A stretch of 64,000 bases of DNA, from positions 476,492-540,491 of the forward strand of contig NC_036459.1 in the NCBI RefSeq assembly GCF_002775205.1, read 5' to 3'. The stretch is from Xiphophorus maculatus (lineage: Eukaryota > Chordata > Actinopteri > Cyprinodontiformes > Poeciliidae). This document shows positions 1 through 11,670 of the stretch, in pieces (position 1 is the first letter of the stretch; each line of letters begins with the position of its first letter). The position numbers and the translations under genes were made by a program. The notes beneath the pieces were generated by a model that made no database searches, was not told where the DNA came from, and saw only the letters and a program-made list of their open reading frames with translations.

Positions 1-886
1 TTGTTACTCTGCTGCAAATAATCTGCTGTTTAGTTTTGAATCACTGTCACATGCAGCTGCATTATCCATCATCTGAAGCCGTTACATCATCCATCGTCTC
101 TCAGGTTAACCCTAACCCTCCCTCAGCTCGCTGTCACAGCCTCGCTGCAGCATCCTGTTGTTTGCTCATTTTTAATAAACAATTCATTCAATCATGTGGA
201 AGATTTGGATCAAGCCTTGCAACAGAATCAGTCTTTCTATAAAGAAACTGAAAGCTTGCAGCTTTAAAACGAGTTTTCTCTTAACTCCTAGGTTAAATTC
301 AGTGTTTTTAAACATTTATCTTCTTCGCACCAAGTCTGAAAGATACTGAGAAAGTGTTGGAAAATATGTGACTTTATTCAATTAAATCTCTGTCCTTTTG
401 CCATGTAACCGTGGAAACTGAAGCGAATCAAGGCCAGTCGGCGTTTTACAAACATGGAAATCCATCAAAGATATGAAACAATAAGAGAACCTGAATGAAA
501 GAAGAGACGGGACTTCCTGCAGCTAACAGAGCGAAGGAATCCAACCCCAACGGGAGAGTTTTACGCTCCATTTAAAAATACAGTGACGGTAAAAAGACAG
601 TAAACATTTTATGCATCAGAATTGATTTTAGAGAAATAACTTCAAAGCTTTACGGACTAAAAGTTTACTCTGGATCCATCCGAACTCCAGGAACAGATCT
701 CCCTTTGGTGTTTCCAGTTATTCTAGTGGATTCTGAGCTTTCTGATGATGTCAAACATATAGAAATATTTTTAAAAATGAACTAGATACGTCAATATGAA
801 TGTTGGGGTTCTGCAAACCAGATTGGTGAGAAAACAGACCTCAAAGTTCTAGAACAATTGTCCCCAAACCAGATTAGCATTTATAT
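1..886. other. AT-rich intergenic sequence
   Basis: No coding or repeat structure is recognised. A short CCCTAACCCT motif occurs near 110, too short to mean anything. Confidence 0.5.
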
Positions 887-888
887 TA

Positions 889-1631
889 CTGTATTTTCCG
901 CACTATAAGTTGCACCTAAAAACCTTCAATAAGCCGACAGTGCGCCTTATAACCTGCTGCGCCTTATATATGGACCAATATTGAGCCACAGCAGGTCTCA
1001 TAACTACAGTAAGCAGCCGCCGACTTCATTTTCCCCGTAGAAGAAGAAGCGCGCGGTGCAGGCTGGGTTTTGTGTAAAGACCCCAAAATGGCTCCTATTA
1101 AGAGACACGTTACGACGCAGAGTTTAAGCTCCAGGCGATCAGTGATGCAGTAGAACATGAGAACAGAGCAGCAGCAGAGAATTTAACATGAACCAATCAA
1201 TGGTTATAGTGGAAGTGGATATATATTGTGATTAGATTTACCGTAACAGTATCAGACTGATTTTTACATGTTTATTGAATCGAGGAAAAGTTCCCCTCCA
1301 CTATATGTTATACCTTGCTGTTGTTAAAAGATAAACTGTCACCAAAATACCACATCACTGATTTTACCTCAGGAAAATAATAAAACAGCTGTTTATTCAT
1401 TTTGGGAATGAAGGGAGTTTTCAGAACGCTGTTTGTAATCTATGAATAAAGTTTGACTGACCTATCTGACTGTTTTGTTGACATTCCCTTTAGCGCAGCT
1501 CCATCTAGTGGATGCATAACGTAACCGCAGCCTCTACTGTAGCGGCTATTCTATGAGCCTTATATATGAAAAAAGTTTTAAAATAGGCCATTCATTGAAG
1601 GTGCACCTTATAGTGCGGACAGAAAATACGG
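889..1631 (+). mobile_element. pogo/Tigger-like DNA transposon, internally deleted (743 bp)
   Basis: Terminal inverted repeats: left CTGTATTTTCCGCACTATAA at 889, right the complement of CCGTATTTTCTGTCCGCACT ending at 1631. They differ by a 3-base indel and few changes, and pair over about 28 bases. TA dinucleotides flank both ends (887-888, 1632-1633), as for Tc1/mariner-superfamily insertions. At about 1105-1165 the plus strand encodes a relic YDAEFKLQAISDAVEHENRA, the N-terminal helix-turn-helix of pogo/Tigger-type transposases, followed by frame damage. No catalytic domain remains. Confidence 0.65.
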
Positions 1632-1633
1632 TA

Positions 1634-2394
1634 CTTTGCAAAAGTGAGCGTTTAGCTTATTTAGTTAGAAATGCATAGATTTTAATACGTTTTCAGCTTT
1701 TAAACGGATGGTTCTCGAATATATTAAACTTTTAGATATTTCTAACCTGATAAGCTCATTATGATATCTGTAGATATTCCAGGAATGTAAAAAAATACAA
1801 CTTGCAACTGCTGTTTCCATTAAATAAAAACTACAGTTAAAATCACGTGAGTAAAAGTTTCTTCATGCTTTAAAAAACATTCTGCCAAAAAACCTTCTAC
1901 TACTTCCTGTTCGTCTTTTTCGTCATTTCCGTCAGTAGTAACATCCTGTTGACGATCATGTGACTCATGATGCAATAAAAAAGTGTTTCCATTGCAGTTT
2001 TTTAAAATACAATAAATTAGATTTAGTAAAAAAAAAAAACTTCAAAAACTTATCAAAAATCTGTTTTTCCAAAGTTGGCATGTTTACATAAAGCAAATTT
2101 ATTTTCGTAATTCCAATTTCCAATTTCATGATTGATAAAACGCAGCTCTTGACAAACAAACACGCTGGTTTTAGTAAGTCTTTATTTTCACTTACGGTGA
2201 ATAGTCTGTTATTTCTTTAAGGCAAAAATATTTATGTTTTTTTATTATCCAACTCAGTTCTCTATCTCCAAAAGAAAAAAATTATTATAGCTTTCAGATT
2301 TTCCAACCTGAACATTTAAGGAAATTTCCTTTAAGGTTTTTGTAATTGTTTGCTGAATTCAGCCGTTTTACTTTATGGCTGCTGCAGCTTTCTG
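1634..2394. other. AT-rich intergenic sequence
   Basis: AT-rich with homopolymer A runs (about 2028-2040). No gene or repeat recognised. Confidence 0.5.
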
Positions 2395-2752
2395 AACTCT
2401 GGTTTCTAGTGCAAATACCTTAGTGCACTTGAAATAACAAAACTAACAAACCAACAAAACTAACTAATAAGTAACTTTTCAGTAAGATGTGGGAGTTTTT
2501 TAAGTCAATAATTCCTTAATATCAATTCTAAACAGTACTAGTTTCACTGGTAGACCTTTTTAACCTGAAACAGGACATTTTTCCATGTTAGAAGTGAAAT
2601 AATCTGTCAGTGAAAATAGTAGGTTTTCATCAATATCTTGTGAAAATTGATTTGTAAGTTAGTTTGGTATGATTTCAAGTGTAGGAAGATATTTGAACTA
2701 CAATCTAGACCAAAATACTTGGTCTAGATTCTAGTTTTGTGTTTTTGCAATG
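2395..2752. repeat. fold-back (long inverted repeat) MITE
   Basis: The left half (to about 2565) and right half are imperfect reverse complements. For example ctagtttcactggtag at about 2538 pairs with ctgtcagtgaaaatag at about 2606, and gtgcacttgaaataa pairs with tttcaagtgtaggaag. The right end tttgtgtttttgca at about 2740 is the usual terminus; the left terminus is missing. Half copies of the same family occur at about 24430-24600 and 27515-27675. Confidence 0.6.
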
Positions 2753-2788
2753 TTTTTCCAGCAGATGGAAAAATATAAGAAGACTCAC

Positions 2789-2829
2789 CTGAAAACGCCG
2801 TGCAGCCCGTCGCGGTCACCTTTGTCCAT
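2789..2829 (-). CDS. candidate first coding exon of an unidentified leftward gene (weak)
   Basis: On the minus strand an ATG at 2829 opens 13 codons (MDKGDRDGLHGVF) that end at a strong donor, AG|GTGAGT, with the intron from 2788 leftwards. The short stretch is more GC-rich than its surroundings, and a promoter-like, CpG-containing block lies upstream at about 3190-3310. No further exon was recognised in 1-2788 and the peptide is not one I know, so this may be chance. Confidence 0.25.
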
Positions 2830-5149
2830 CGAACTGGACCCAAACGAACCTGCAGATCTCTTTGTTGCTAAACATGAAGATAAAAGAGATGGAAAGATGC
2901 CACGTTAAACATCGGACAGTCCAGGACTTCGGACTGAAACATGACCTTGACATCCTTCAGCACAGCTAAACTCACAGTTCAACAAATCAGCGAACCATTA
3001 ATTTCTTCAGGAAAATCATCAACCAAAACGTATTTAAAGTTTAAAAGTTACGACAAGACGGTAATCAAACCAACTGCGTCATCACGTCTCGGAGTTTTTT
3101 TATTGTTGTGCTTCTTATTTACTTTTTATCTTTATATAAGCTTTATTTCATTACAGCCGAATTTACCATAAAGCTTCTCTCATTCACATGTGTTTTTCTT
3201 AGTGTTGTCGGACCGTTAAAATGGGCAGAAAGTCGGAGTGAAAAACGCTTCGGGTCAAGCGCGGTCATTTTAAAAGTAGTGCGAGCGGAAGCTAATGCTT
3301 CAAGTTAAAATTATTACTTTTACTAACTTAAAACAACCGTTGAGAAAACCTAAGCTTGTTCATTTTAAATGTAGCCGCTCTGTCGTCAGTTCGGATATAC
3401 TTACATTTATGTCAGTCTATAAACAAAAGGGAAAAGTGGAGGAATAAACATGGAGGCACAGGTTAAATGCTGCGTGTTCAGTTCAAGTTTCTCGTAAAAA
3501 TGAACATCGCTTGACTTTAAATTCAGGGAATATTTGAGGATATTTGGTCATGTTTGCTGACTTTCATTCATATTTTCATTTTTTGATCCTTTTTTTACCT
3601 CTTGTCTTCCCACAAGACTGTTGTACTTCTCAGCCATGTTTATTGAGGAAAGCCGAGCCGGCCCACGGCATATGCAAGCTAAGGTAGCACGTAGACCAGC
3701 AGGGGGCAGCAAGACACTTAATTTATCCACAATGAAGAAATCAAACCTTTAAATTTCTTGGTACTTTTAATTTAAAATTAAACTACAAGGTTTATATTTA
3801 CCCAATAAAACAAAACTAATTAATAAAACGTTAAATGTGAAAAACATTAAAATAACTGCAAACATTCAAGTGCAGATTAACTTTATCCATTTGAAAAATA
3901 AAATAAAAAGCAGGAAAAAAGTAAAATTATTGCCATGGGTTTACTGTTTTAAAAACATTGTTAATTAAATAAAACGGTGAATCAGACAGAGAAAAAGAAA
4001 GCACCATTACCCAAAGACTGACATCGTCGTCAGGTCCAGTTTAAAAGGAGAAAACACTGTGAAAGGACAACATTTAAGAAGTTAAACATTCAGGCAGTCA
4101 AATGTCAAAGTGTTTCTGCAGCAGGATAGATTGTACCACAACTCACACCATTTCCAGACTTGCAACATTAGGGTAGGGTTAGGGTTAGGGTTCTAAATAT
4201 TTAGAATATTTTAAAATGTTCTAAATATTTAGAGGATTTTGAATTTGAATTTTCTGCTGAAAAATCTTACAAAACTCAAAACCTTTCCAAAAGGTTGTCA
4301 TCCAACCAAACTGAAACTTCTGTTTATCCATATATGATGCAACATAATCCAGTTACATAAGACTTGTGCTTGTGGAGGAAACTAATTAAACTGGAGTAAG
4401 TAGCTGTTTACATGATGCTTAATGGAAACTTTATGCATAAAGCTAATAGGACAAATTAGGCTAAAGAGAAGCTTTGCTAAGATTAAAATCAACATTCCTG
4501 GTTGTAATTGATCAGAATCTGGGTTCTGGACTGTCTGATGCAGAACATATTCCCATTTTCCAGCTGATCTGTATGTTGATCTGCATTTTTCTGCTATGAA
4601 AACATGAAAAATAATGCAAAAATGATGCAAGTAGCGTTTATCAGATACCAGTGGAATTATTACTACATAGTATCATCATCCTAATGCAGGTAAAAATTCA
4701 TCTTAAAACATATTGTGCTAAGAAAAATGCATTTCTGAACCTGTAATATTGCGTAATGTTGGGTCTTCAATGAGTAATTTTAAAAAGACCAAAGAAAGAA
4801 ATAAAAAAAAAACAACAATGAAGGGACCAAATGACTCAAAGCATTTTCAAATACATTCAAAACAAAAGGAGGAGACGCTGTGATCCAGCTTCAGTTCGCT
4901 GTTGACATTAAAAGACATGGAAAACGGTTCTGTTCCAGCAAGATAAGCTTGTAAAGTTAATTATTACATGTTCTGTTCTCCTTCAGATTACAACATGGCT
5001 GAACACTTAGCCGTGACTGGCATCAAAAAGGACAATTAATATTTTCGCCTCCCACATTTAAAGCTGTGCACCAATTAAACTTAGCTGTTCAAAAAAAACA
5101 AACGCCGGGAGAAATGTGAACCATAGCAAGGAAATGAAAAGATCCCAAT
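2830..5149. other. intergenic stretch with a short telomere-like motif
   Basis: Mostly AT-rich. About 3190-3310 is CpG-containing and could be a promoter of the candidate exon at 2829-2789. A short (TTAGGG)-like run is at 4168-4192. Nothing else recognised. Confidence 0.45.
4168..4192. repeat. short interstitial telomere-like repeat
   Basis: About four TTAGGG-type units, one of them shortened (ttagggtagggttaggg). Too short for a chromosome end; it looks like a simple-repeat island. Confidence 0.5.
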
Positions 5150-6450
5150 ATTTTTACTGCAGCACAGCTAGCTGCTATAGGATGTTGGAAAAGCTTCAGT
5201 TTAATATTTTAATGACCACATCCCAATAATTAGCTATAGACAGGAAAAAATAAAAAATATCTACAACAGATGCTCTGCTTGCTGTTCTTATTATTATATT
5301 GTTAAATGCTAGCATTGCATTGCAGCACAGCTAACTACAGCAGGAAGTTGGAAAAGCTACAGTTTAATAATGAGAATAAATCAACAATACCAGTGTCATT
5401 AAACTCTTATAGTAACAGAAAGAAATGTTAAATTATCTACAGCAGATTCTCAGCTTAATTTTCTTACTTTTATATAGTTAATTGCTGCCAATGTAGCACA
5501 GCTAGCTGCTACCAGAAGTTTAAAAAGATGCTTTTTAATACTACAATGAACAGAGATGTTAACAGTATCAGCACTGCTTAACTTGTATACAGACAGGAAG
5601 AAATTATTTTAAAAAATCTACAACACATTCTCTGATTGCAGTTCCTGTTTTATATTGTTAGCTAGAGTGAGAAGTGCCAACAAAACTATGTATAGAGGAC
5701 AACATATAAATAACTGCTGAACTAAACCCTCCCCTTGTTTTTGTTTATGTACAAGCTAGAGCTAGCACTGCAACACAGCTAGTGGCTACAGGAAGTTGGA
5801 AAAGTAGCAGTTTAGAAAGCCTACATTCAGCAGTTCCAACAATATCAGCTGTTGTTATGCTGGTATACACCAGCACATGGAGAAAACTGATAGTTGAGAG
5901 AAAAGTACATTTTACTATTTACCTAAAAGCTAGTGTTAGCGTTGTAGCACAGCTAGCTATGACAACAAGTAGGAAAAGCTGCAGTTTAATACCCCAAAAT
6001 GTAGAGATGCCATCAAAACTATTTATTGAAAAAGGTAACAAACTGCAGCATAAACAAAACCCTCCCATTGTTCTTCTTCATGCACATGCTAACGCTAGCA
6101 CTGTAGCACAGCTAGATGCTACAAGAAGTTGGAAAAGCAGCAGATCCAACAATAATGGTTGCTCTTGTGTTGGTACACCTCAGCATGTGGAAAAAACTAA
6201 CAGCTGAAAGAAAACTACACATTTTGCAGTTTACCTGAAAGCTAATGTTAGCATTGTAACACAGCTAGTTATGATAAGAAGTTGGAAAAGCGGTAAAACT
6301 CCAAAGAGCAAAAATGCCACAAACTTTTAGTATTGATCCAGAGAAGTAAAGCAGTTGAAACAAACACTCACTATTTACTATTTCCATATAAGGTAAAGTT
6401 TGCGTTATAGCATAGCTATGGAAGCAGATTTAGGAATTAGGGCTGAAACA
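5150..6450. repeat. degenerate ~160-bp tandem repeat array
   Basis: The phrase gcacagctagctgct...ggaagttggaaaag, often followed by cagtttaat, recurs at about 5161, 5323, 5492, 5771, 5947, 6103, 6256 and 6410, with spacing mostly 153-176 bases. Units also share a preceding gctagcattg-like word. The repeats are diverged; the open frame at 5782-6207 is a by-product of the array. Confidence 0.7.
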
Positions 6451-9254
6451 ATATGACGAAAACTGATTCATGTTGATGTTTTTTGCTTTGGAAAAGATAC
6501 TAAGTCATCCACCCAGTTACTGGAAAGAGTGTTCAGTCCAAGTTACAAAACCAGTGGGATTTGAGTAGGATTGTGTTGACAGACCAAACTAACTATTAGT
6601 AACAAGAAAGCTAATCGCTGGTAGATTCATGTTTACTGAAACAAGAGCAGCAAGGAAACTATTTCTGTTGGAGAACGCCATCAGATGTCAGAGGGAGACA
6701 GATTCATTTGTTTTTTCCAGGGAAGAAAACAGCAGCCAGATGTAAGTTAGGCTGGGATGTGGATCTATAGACAGATAGAGGCTCCTTACAGCCAGCACAC
6801 AGGATGGGTCTCCACCCCGACCACTTTCATCAACTAAACTGATCCTTTTTAAAAGTCGGCTGCCTTGCTTCGCTGCATTCATCTCCACTTCCTGTCTTAA
6901 ACAATGCACTTCCTTTCTCTTATTTCCTGAGCTCAGCTCTTTGATAAGCTGGGCTCACGTTGACAGAGTGATTGATATTAAACTGAAATTCTTTAAAGCC
7001 AGACGGAAAACTAAAACGTTCCCACAGCAGGTTCAACCTTTTCTAACAGATTGCTTCATTTATAAACATAGAAATGGGAAGGCCTTCATAAATTAGTCAA
7101 AACTAACAGCCACATTTCAGAGCTCTTCAGTTTATCATGGTGGGATCATTTTCAAAGTCATATTTCACCATGTTATTTATTTACAAATGTCAGTTAGCAA
7201 GCTAAAGGTTTAGTTAGCAAGTTAATTATTTTGGTAATTATTATTTATTTATTATTTAGCTAATTGACAAGTTAATCTACATAAGGCTAACTAAATATTT
7301 AGCTAGTTCAAGACTTTAGCTAGCTCAAAGCTAAATATTCAATTTAGAGCTAAATAGTTAGCTTGCTCCCTAAATATTTATGGAACTAAATATTTAGCTA
7401 GCAAGCTAAGGTAGGTAGTTTCAAAGCACTTCAAATGAACAGTAACAGAAGGATTCTCTGCAGGTGGCTACCTTCACAGTAACTTTGGTTTCTGGGTTTT
7501 CTACCTGCAAATTAGTATTTTTTTCAAATCTCTTTTAACAGCTGTTGCATATCTGGATGACAGCTTTCAATAATTTTCCCATCAGAGATGTGTTTTTGTT
7601 CAGGAGCAGGGCAGTTAAAAAGCCTGACAGGAAGTCGCTGTTTAATCACTTTAGGTGCTTCCAAACTAATTAAGTTATCGCAGACAGGAAATTATTGTTC
7701 CTTTCATCATAACCTCTGAGGGGAACACTTTGAGCTTCTGACTTTCCCAAGAGGTTGAATCTGGAAGCAGCAGCTCCCAGTCAGCCTCCACTGGCTTCTG
7801 CTTTTCTTACTCTTTTGTTTGAACATCCACAGTTTAGTTCTTTTATTTCATTTGCAGAAGGACTCTTCATCGATAAAACCCGCTAAATAAGTGAACTTAA
7901 ATGTTATAAAACAGATTCTTCACCATTTTTTTACTCTCAAACTAGCATGCATGTTGTTTGGACAAGTTGATGAACTTGGAGAGAATATGCAAATTCCAGA
8001 GAAAGATCTGCAAATTTCAGACTGTCTTGGTTTTCTAGCAGACGATGTTCTACTGGCGGACTCAACCAAAGATCCTTCCCCAATAAACGAGTTCTCAAGT
8101 AAGACTGAAGGAGTTCAAGTATCTTGATGTCTTTGTTCCTAAACGATGGCAGAAGGATGGATAGATCACTTTCATCTGCCTGAAGATCTGAATTTGCTGA
8201 TCCAGATGTGTTCAAACTCTCAAGAGATACGGATAATAGCTGAAAGAACAGCATGTTGGGTAAAATCAGCTGAAATGAGCATCATCTGAAGGCTGGTTTA
8301 GCATCTGATCAGGACACGTTCAGGATGTTTTCCAGGAGAGACGGTATACTTACCAGCCAAGTCTACAGGAACACCATGCCAGAATCGGCTTCAAGACCAA
8401 GCCCATGTCTGCAACATTCCTCAAAGATTTGATTCATAAGTTGCTGGACATCTCAGGATGTGACTCTCATGGCTCCAGATCATCCTGTAGAACGATGTTG
8501 CACTGTTGGGTTGAGATCTGGTGACTGTGGAGGCCGTTGATGTTGAAGAAACCAGCCTGAGATGGTTGGAGCTTTGTGACATAGACATGGTGTCAAGACA
8601 ATATTCCTCCAACACTACACTACCAACTGATGCCAATCAACAACATTCAGGTGTCAGATGGGAAATCTCACAAAACTACTAAAGACCAATCATGAGTTCA
8701 GAGCAAACAAACATGGCTGACTGGAAAGAAGCAACAGTGATCATTTGTTTGCTCTGCTTAACAGAACAAAACGATACGAAGACGTGGACGACGTCCACTG
8801 GACTTCCTGGTGAGCAAGAGGACGTTTCACTGTTTAAGCATCTAAAGCAGGAATAATAATAATAATAATATAAAACTCAAAAACTAAGACATGAAATTAC
8901 ATAAAACTTTCATTTTTTTATTACATGTGCACTACAACATGCAGACAGACAACAGCTTGGTACAATATGCAACACCTGCAACACCTGAGGGAACCCAGTA
9001 CCGTCCTAAAGCAGCGCACAAAAACTCAAACATCACAAAACTTCAAATCACATCGCAAAACACGCATATTTACTTTACTTATCGTATTAAACAACGTGAA
9101 CATCAATTTATAACCCACCACAGTTTGAACTATTTTTATGTCAATTTATAGAGCAAACAATTTAAACATGTATCTGCAGCGCCCCCTGTTGGAAGAGCTC
9201 AAAAATAAACATGAGAAAAAATGTACAAACAATACCAGTTTCAGCTTAAACATC
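6451..9254. other. AT-rich intergenic sequence with repeat words
   Basis: At about 7185-7420 short words such as ttagctagcaagctaa and aaatatttag recur; similar word-rich patches occur at 57480-57580 and 59290-59480. A short (aat)n is at about 8858-8870. The part at 8280-8690 (around gttgggttgagatctggtga) has the look of a decayed dispersed repeat that I cannot classify. No gene seen. Confidence 0.4.
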
Positions 9255-9279
9255 ATGGTCTGCAAAGTTATTCCAAAGT

Positions 9280-9860
9280 TAAGGAAGATGAGTGAGATAA
9301 AGGGAAGAATGAGGAGGATGAGTGGGATGAACAGGATGAGGAATGATCTTGATGAGATCAAGATAATATAAATAAAAGGAGGATGAGTGGGATAAATTAG
9401 ATTGGATAAAAAACAGGGATGAGAAACAGCAAAAGGAATGATTAAGAGTTTTAAAAAGCATTAAGATGTGTTGAGTGGAAAGGATATGTAAGATAAATGA
9501 GGAGAATGAGTGGGTTGGTGGGGTTAATAACTTATGAGAATGATAAGTGGGATGAACTGGGTTGATAGAAGAAAAATGATAATAAATGCAATAAAAGGTG
9601 AATTTGAAACCCGTATGAGAGGATGAGTGGGATAAAAAAAAGGTATAATGAAGAATGAGGTGGATGAGTTAGTAAAACTGGAGCTTTAAAAACAAAAAGG
9701 AAGATGATTGGGATGAAAATGGGTGGGTAAGAGAAATCTGGAGAAGGAGTGGGAAGTTTCAGTGATTTTAGTGAGGAAGATGAATGGGATGAACTGGTTA
9801 AAGAGAAGAGAAATGATGAGGATTAATAGGTGAGGTGATGAGTGGGATGAGGTAAATAAA
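9280..9860 (+). repeat. purine-rich degenerate minisatellite
   Basis: Imperfect repeats of a ggatgagtgggatgaa-like unit run through this stretch with a strong purine bias on the plus strand. The open frames on both strands here are low-complexity artefacts. Confidence 0.6.
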
Positions 9861-10764
9861 TGACTCAAACCTCAACTAGCAAAGGAGTTTGACTTGGTAA
9901 AGAGAATTTGCATGAACGTAAACTAAATTACATCCATTAGGTTTAATAAACTCTGGGTTTGAATCAGCCACATTTTCCTTTTCCCAACAACAAGTTGAAA
10001 GGTTTTAATGGTTTCTATGAGGGAGAATCAGTGATTTTCTCTTGGGAAAATGTTATTTAATCATCTAATTAGCTTTAATGTTAATAAAAATCTGTATATT
10101 CTCAGTATCTATGTAAAAAATGTAAACATACCGAGAATCTAATGCAATGCTGACATTCCAGATCTGGTTCCTGTATTTAAGAGTTAAATTAGATACCAGC
10201 TGTCAGGAAATGACTGTCCCGTTTCAGGCCTGAACAATAATCATTGTGTTTCTACTGAAGGAAACTAACTGAGTATTAAAAACAGAATAAACCGACAGGA
10301 GAACAGCTTTCTGGGTTATTGTTCAGAAAATACAAGCAGAAAGAAAATCCTCTGAAAGTTTCATCATGACTGCAAAGGAAAATTCATGTGTGGAAACTGG
10401 AAACATAATTATGTTGTTCAGTTTTGATCTTTTTTAGCTGTTTTGGCTCACAACACATTTTAGATCCTCAAGTCTAACATTGAAATTGTTTGGAGTTTTA
10501 GGAGATAATCCAGATTATTCTCAATATTTTTTCATTAATCCAAATTTATTGGATGTTAATTTATTCTTAGAAAAAGTCCAAGAATTTACAACCAAAAAAA
10601 AGGTGAACAAACAAACTTTTGGCCACATTTTAGATTTATTCTATCCTAGTTGTCCTTAAAGCCAAAACAATTATGGTTTCCAAGTGACTTTTATTTAATA
10701 ACTGCTTAGCTCCAGCTTGTGTTGGTAAATCATCCATATTCCTTTATTTTATATCTGAAATATG
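9861..10764. other. AT-rich intergenic sequence
   Basis: No gene, RNA or repeat structure recognised; the avpr1a 3' end could reach into it. Confidence 0.4.
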
Positions 10765-10768
10765 TTAA

Positions 10769-11274
10769 AGTTGCAGTATGATGTGTTTTCCATGTGCCAT
10801 TTTATAGCATAATGAAGTAACTATGTTAGAGTCAGCTGTTATAAAAACACTGTATATATCAAACATGACTTAGAAGAAGTTTTACTTTGTAATTTAAAAT
10901 TGGGCCACTGTCTCTTTAAGAAGCTCCGCCTTCAGGAAGTCATTCCAACATGGCTCCTCTATTAACCCTTTACCAGCGTTTTTACCAGCGTTGCTCTGAG
11001 AATAACTCCATAATGAGCTCAGCAGCTCCACCAGCTGTTTGCTAATTGCTGCCGGCTAGTCTGAAGGAGCTGCGTGGGGGAGGAGCTGCGTTTTGAAGGC
11101 GGAGCTAGGTCCAAACAGGCGTTTTAACAGCTGAATGGTTGCCATGGCGATTAAATGATTTCTTAAAGAAGCATGAACGAATCAAAGCAACACTCCAGAC
11201 TTGCTTTAGATCAGGGAAAAACATTAAAACATGATGGAAAGTTCAAAAAGTAGATTTTATATGATACTGCCACT
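10769..11274 (+). mobile_element. TTAA-flanked MITE, family A (about 506 bp)
   Basis: Left end AGTTGCAGTATGATG at 10769 and right end the complement of AGTGGCAGTATCATA at 11274 form inverted termini (12 of 15 identical), each bordered by TTAA (10765-10768, 11275-11278). TTAA target sites are typical of piggyBac-type elements. An inverted, fairly complete second copy lies in srgap1 intron 7 (about 56050-56524). This copy sits just downstream of the avpr1a stop and probably overlaps its 3' UTR. Confidence 0.65.
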
Positions 11275-11398
11275 TTAACAAAGCCATTATGAAAAGAGCT
11301 GCTTAACCCACAGCAGGAAGTGAACGTTCCCCGTTTGGACCGAACCAAGCTCTCCTTTAGCTCCCTGGGTTGAGGTCGGCGGTCGGGCGTGTCTGCAG

Positions 11399-11670
11399 TC
11401 AGGACGCCGCTGTGGCCGGCGGACAGTTTTTGAAGGTGAAGTTGAGGTCGGACGGGCGCGGCGCCTGCAGGCGGGACAGCAGCGTGGTGCGCCGGATGCT
11501 GCTGTCCGAGTCCTGCTGCCGCAGCCGGTCCCGCAGCCGGCGGCAGCAGGGCAGCAGGCCCAGGAAGTCCGACAGCAGGTGGCCGCTGAAGATCATGTAG
11601 ATCCAGGGGTTGCAGCAGCTGTTGAGGCTGGCCAGCAGGGCGGACAGCGTCACCGCCGGGTTCTCTGAGT
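11399..11670 (-). CDS. avpr1a: avpr1a coding exon 2 (TM7 and C-terminal tail)
   Basis: 272 nt. The acceptor is tcctgcag|ACTCAGAG; joining it to exon 1 restores the family sequence DSENP before TM7 ([15 protein letters not shown]). The tail ends [11 protein letters not shown] and the stop TGA is at 11401-11399. No internal frame break is seen. Confidence 0.92.

Noticed and set aside
4168..4192. Telomere end
   Set aside because: Only about four TTAGGG-like units within unique sequence.
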